24,662 nt of DNA, taken from Anaerolineaceae bacterium UBA5365 (GTDB taxonomy: Bacteria > Chloroflexota > Anaerolineae > Anaerolineales > Anaerolineaceae). How positions within the stretch are numbered: position 1 is the first letter of the stretch; each line of letters opens with the position of its first letter. This document shows positions 23,977 through 24,662 of the stretch, piece after piece. Made by a program: the position numbers and the translations under genes. The stretch spans positions 30,834 to 55,495 of the forward strand of contig DHPL01000026.1 in assembly GCA_002407905.1 (NCBI GenBank). The letters are read 5' to 3'. The notes under the pieces were generated by a model, which worked only from the letters and a program-made list of their open reading frames with translations, had not been told where the DNA came from and ran no database searches.

Positions 23977-24662
23977 ATGCCCCAAACGCAGCGCGCCTGG
24001 CAGCAGATGGAAGCACCCTTCGTTCAAGGTGGGACCCAAACCGCTTCAGAACCGCTTGCAGACCTGCCGCTCGGACGTTATTTCCCACCCTACTTGCCCA
24101 GCCGGGCGAGTGCCTGGCTCAACCGCTACAGCGCTGCCGGGACCTGGGTGCTGGACCCCTTTGGTCTGGACCCCTATTCCTCATTGGACCTTGCCCAGGC
24201 AGGCTACCGGGTTGCCGTTGCCAGCAACAACCCGATTGCAGCTTTTATCCTGGAGATGCTCACAACAACCCAGCCAGCCGAGTGGGACGAAGCTTTGCTC
24301 CTACTCAGCAACCTTAAAACCACAAGCGGAATACGTCTGGAAGATTATCTGGAGTCCTTCTACCTCATCCCCTGCCCCAATCCGGAATGCGGCATCGGCG
24401 GCACACACAGCCAGGCACGCGTTGAGCGCATCGTCCACGATGACGAGCCCGGGGAACCCCTGCTCATCAAATACAAGTGCCCGCAGTGTAAGCAAGAGGG
24501 CGAACTTGCCATTGAAGAAGGCGAGCCCAGCCCCCTGCCCGCTTATCCTTCTTTGGCGCTCTACCGCGCCCGCGCGATGGAACTTGTGGTTCCGCCGCAG
24601 GACCCTTTACGCTCGCTCATCGAAGATGTGCTGAAATACTATGATCCCCGGCCCCTGGTCTT
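23977..24662 (+). CDS. Methyltransferase-like protein with zinc-binding Cys, truncated by the window
   Basis: An open frame of at least 228 residues that runs off the right edge without a stop. Residues 58-90 (VLDPFGLDPYSS...AVASNNPIAAF) resemble motif I of DNA adenine/cytosine methylases (VLDPFxGSGT...GxDxNPxA), but the glycine-rich GSGT loop is replaced by LDPYSS and the acidic SAM-ribose residue by Ser/Asn. Residues 133-171 carry CPNPEC...CPQC, a likely zinc ribbon. Such Cys pairs are inserted in some large DNA methylases. The start ATG follows the GH13 stop by 2 bases and lacks a clear ribosome site. The catalytic D/N-PPY motif, if any, would be outside the window, so a true enzyme and an inactive relative are both possible. 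Confidence 0.6.
   Translation, partial: MPQTQRAWQQMEAPFVQGGTQTASEPLADLPLGRYFPPYLPSRASAWLNRYSAAGTWVLDPFGLDPYSSLDLAQAGYRVAVASNNPIAAFILEMLTTTQPAEWDEALLLLSNLKTTSGIRLEDYLESFYLIPCPNPECGIGGTHSQARVERIVHDDEPGEPLLIKYKCPQCKQEGELAIEEGEPSPLPAYPSLALYRARAMELVVPPQDPLRSLIEDVLKYYDPRPLV

Noticed and set aside
24029..24634. 201-codon + strand frame near the right edge
   Set aside because: It is Pro/Ser/Arg-rich in an abnormal way. Another + strand frame starting at 23977 continues to the window end and shows methylase-like and zinc motifs, so that one is the gene.
1..24662. CRISPR array, insertion sequence, prophage or toxin-antitoxin system
   Set aside because: No direct repeats with spacers, no transposase or integrase motifs and no phage genes were seen. 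The MazG-like gene stands alone without a toxin partner and fits nucleotide-pool cleaning.

Overview
The window reads as a chromosomal housekeeping segment of a bacterium, most likely Chloroflexota (Anaerolineae-like). This is an inference from gene content: a Pro/Thr-linker lipoprotein with an NBR1-type Ig domain, a FtsB/DivIC-like protein ending in a Trp/Phe-rich tail, an archaeal/eukaryotic-type prolyl-tRNA synthetase, DUF2142 and GT-C envelope proteins, a membrane pyrophosphatase and a flavin-dependent thymidylate synthase. Base composition is moderately GC-rich and even. I see no phage genes, IS element, CRISPR array or integrase.

Layout. Positions 1-24 are the 3' end of a tRNA (probably Leu), followed by an intrinsic terminator. 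From 102 to 6034 all genes are on the + strand: a FtsB/DivIC-like division protein, a MazG-like nucleotide pyrophosphohydrolase, a LOG-family protein, proS, a DUF2142 membrane protein, a GT2 glycosyltransferase with two C-terminal membrane segments, and a HEAT-like helical protein. From 6048 to 9689 are three minus-strand genes: a small lipoprotein, hppA and an uncharacterised protein with an internal duplication. From 9933 to 20729 runs a long minus-strand gene train: nusA - rnpM(ylxR) - infB - rbfA - DHH phosphoesterase - truB - ribF - thyX-like - GT-C membrane protein. Several genes in it overlap. It starts behind a promoter and an attenuator-like leader. rimP, which often precedes nusA, is not here. 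From 21153 the + strand resumes with an NBR1-Ig lipoprotein, a clear terminator, a GH13 alpha-glucosidase, and a cut-off gene for a methyltransferase-like zinc protein.

How the genes fit together. The nusA train combines transcription elongation control, RNase P modulation, translation initiation, 30S maturation, nanoRNA/pAp turnover, tRNA pseudouridylation and FAD synthesis with a flavoenzyme for dTMP synthesis. The RibF stop lies inside the start of the thyX-like gene, so cofactor supply and flavoenzyme are probably translationally coupled. The DUF2142, GT2 and GT-C proteins probably serve polyprenyl-linked glycan assembly at the envelope.

The most interesting points are these: (1) the thyX-like protein is a tandem ThyX in which the signature residues appear to be divided between the two halves; (2) the nusA leader holds four mutually exclusive pairing segments, including a terminator hairpin; (3) several genes have a TATAAT-like -10 so close to the start codon that their mRNAs should be leaderless or nearly so; (4) the uncharacterised protein upstream of hppA has an internal repeat; (5) the last gene has a Rossmann-type methylase motif without its glycine loop. 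I found no convincing defence or mobile system.
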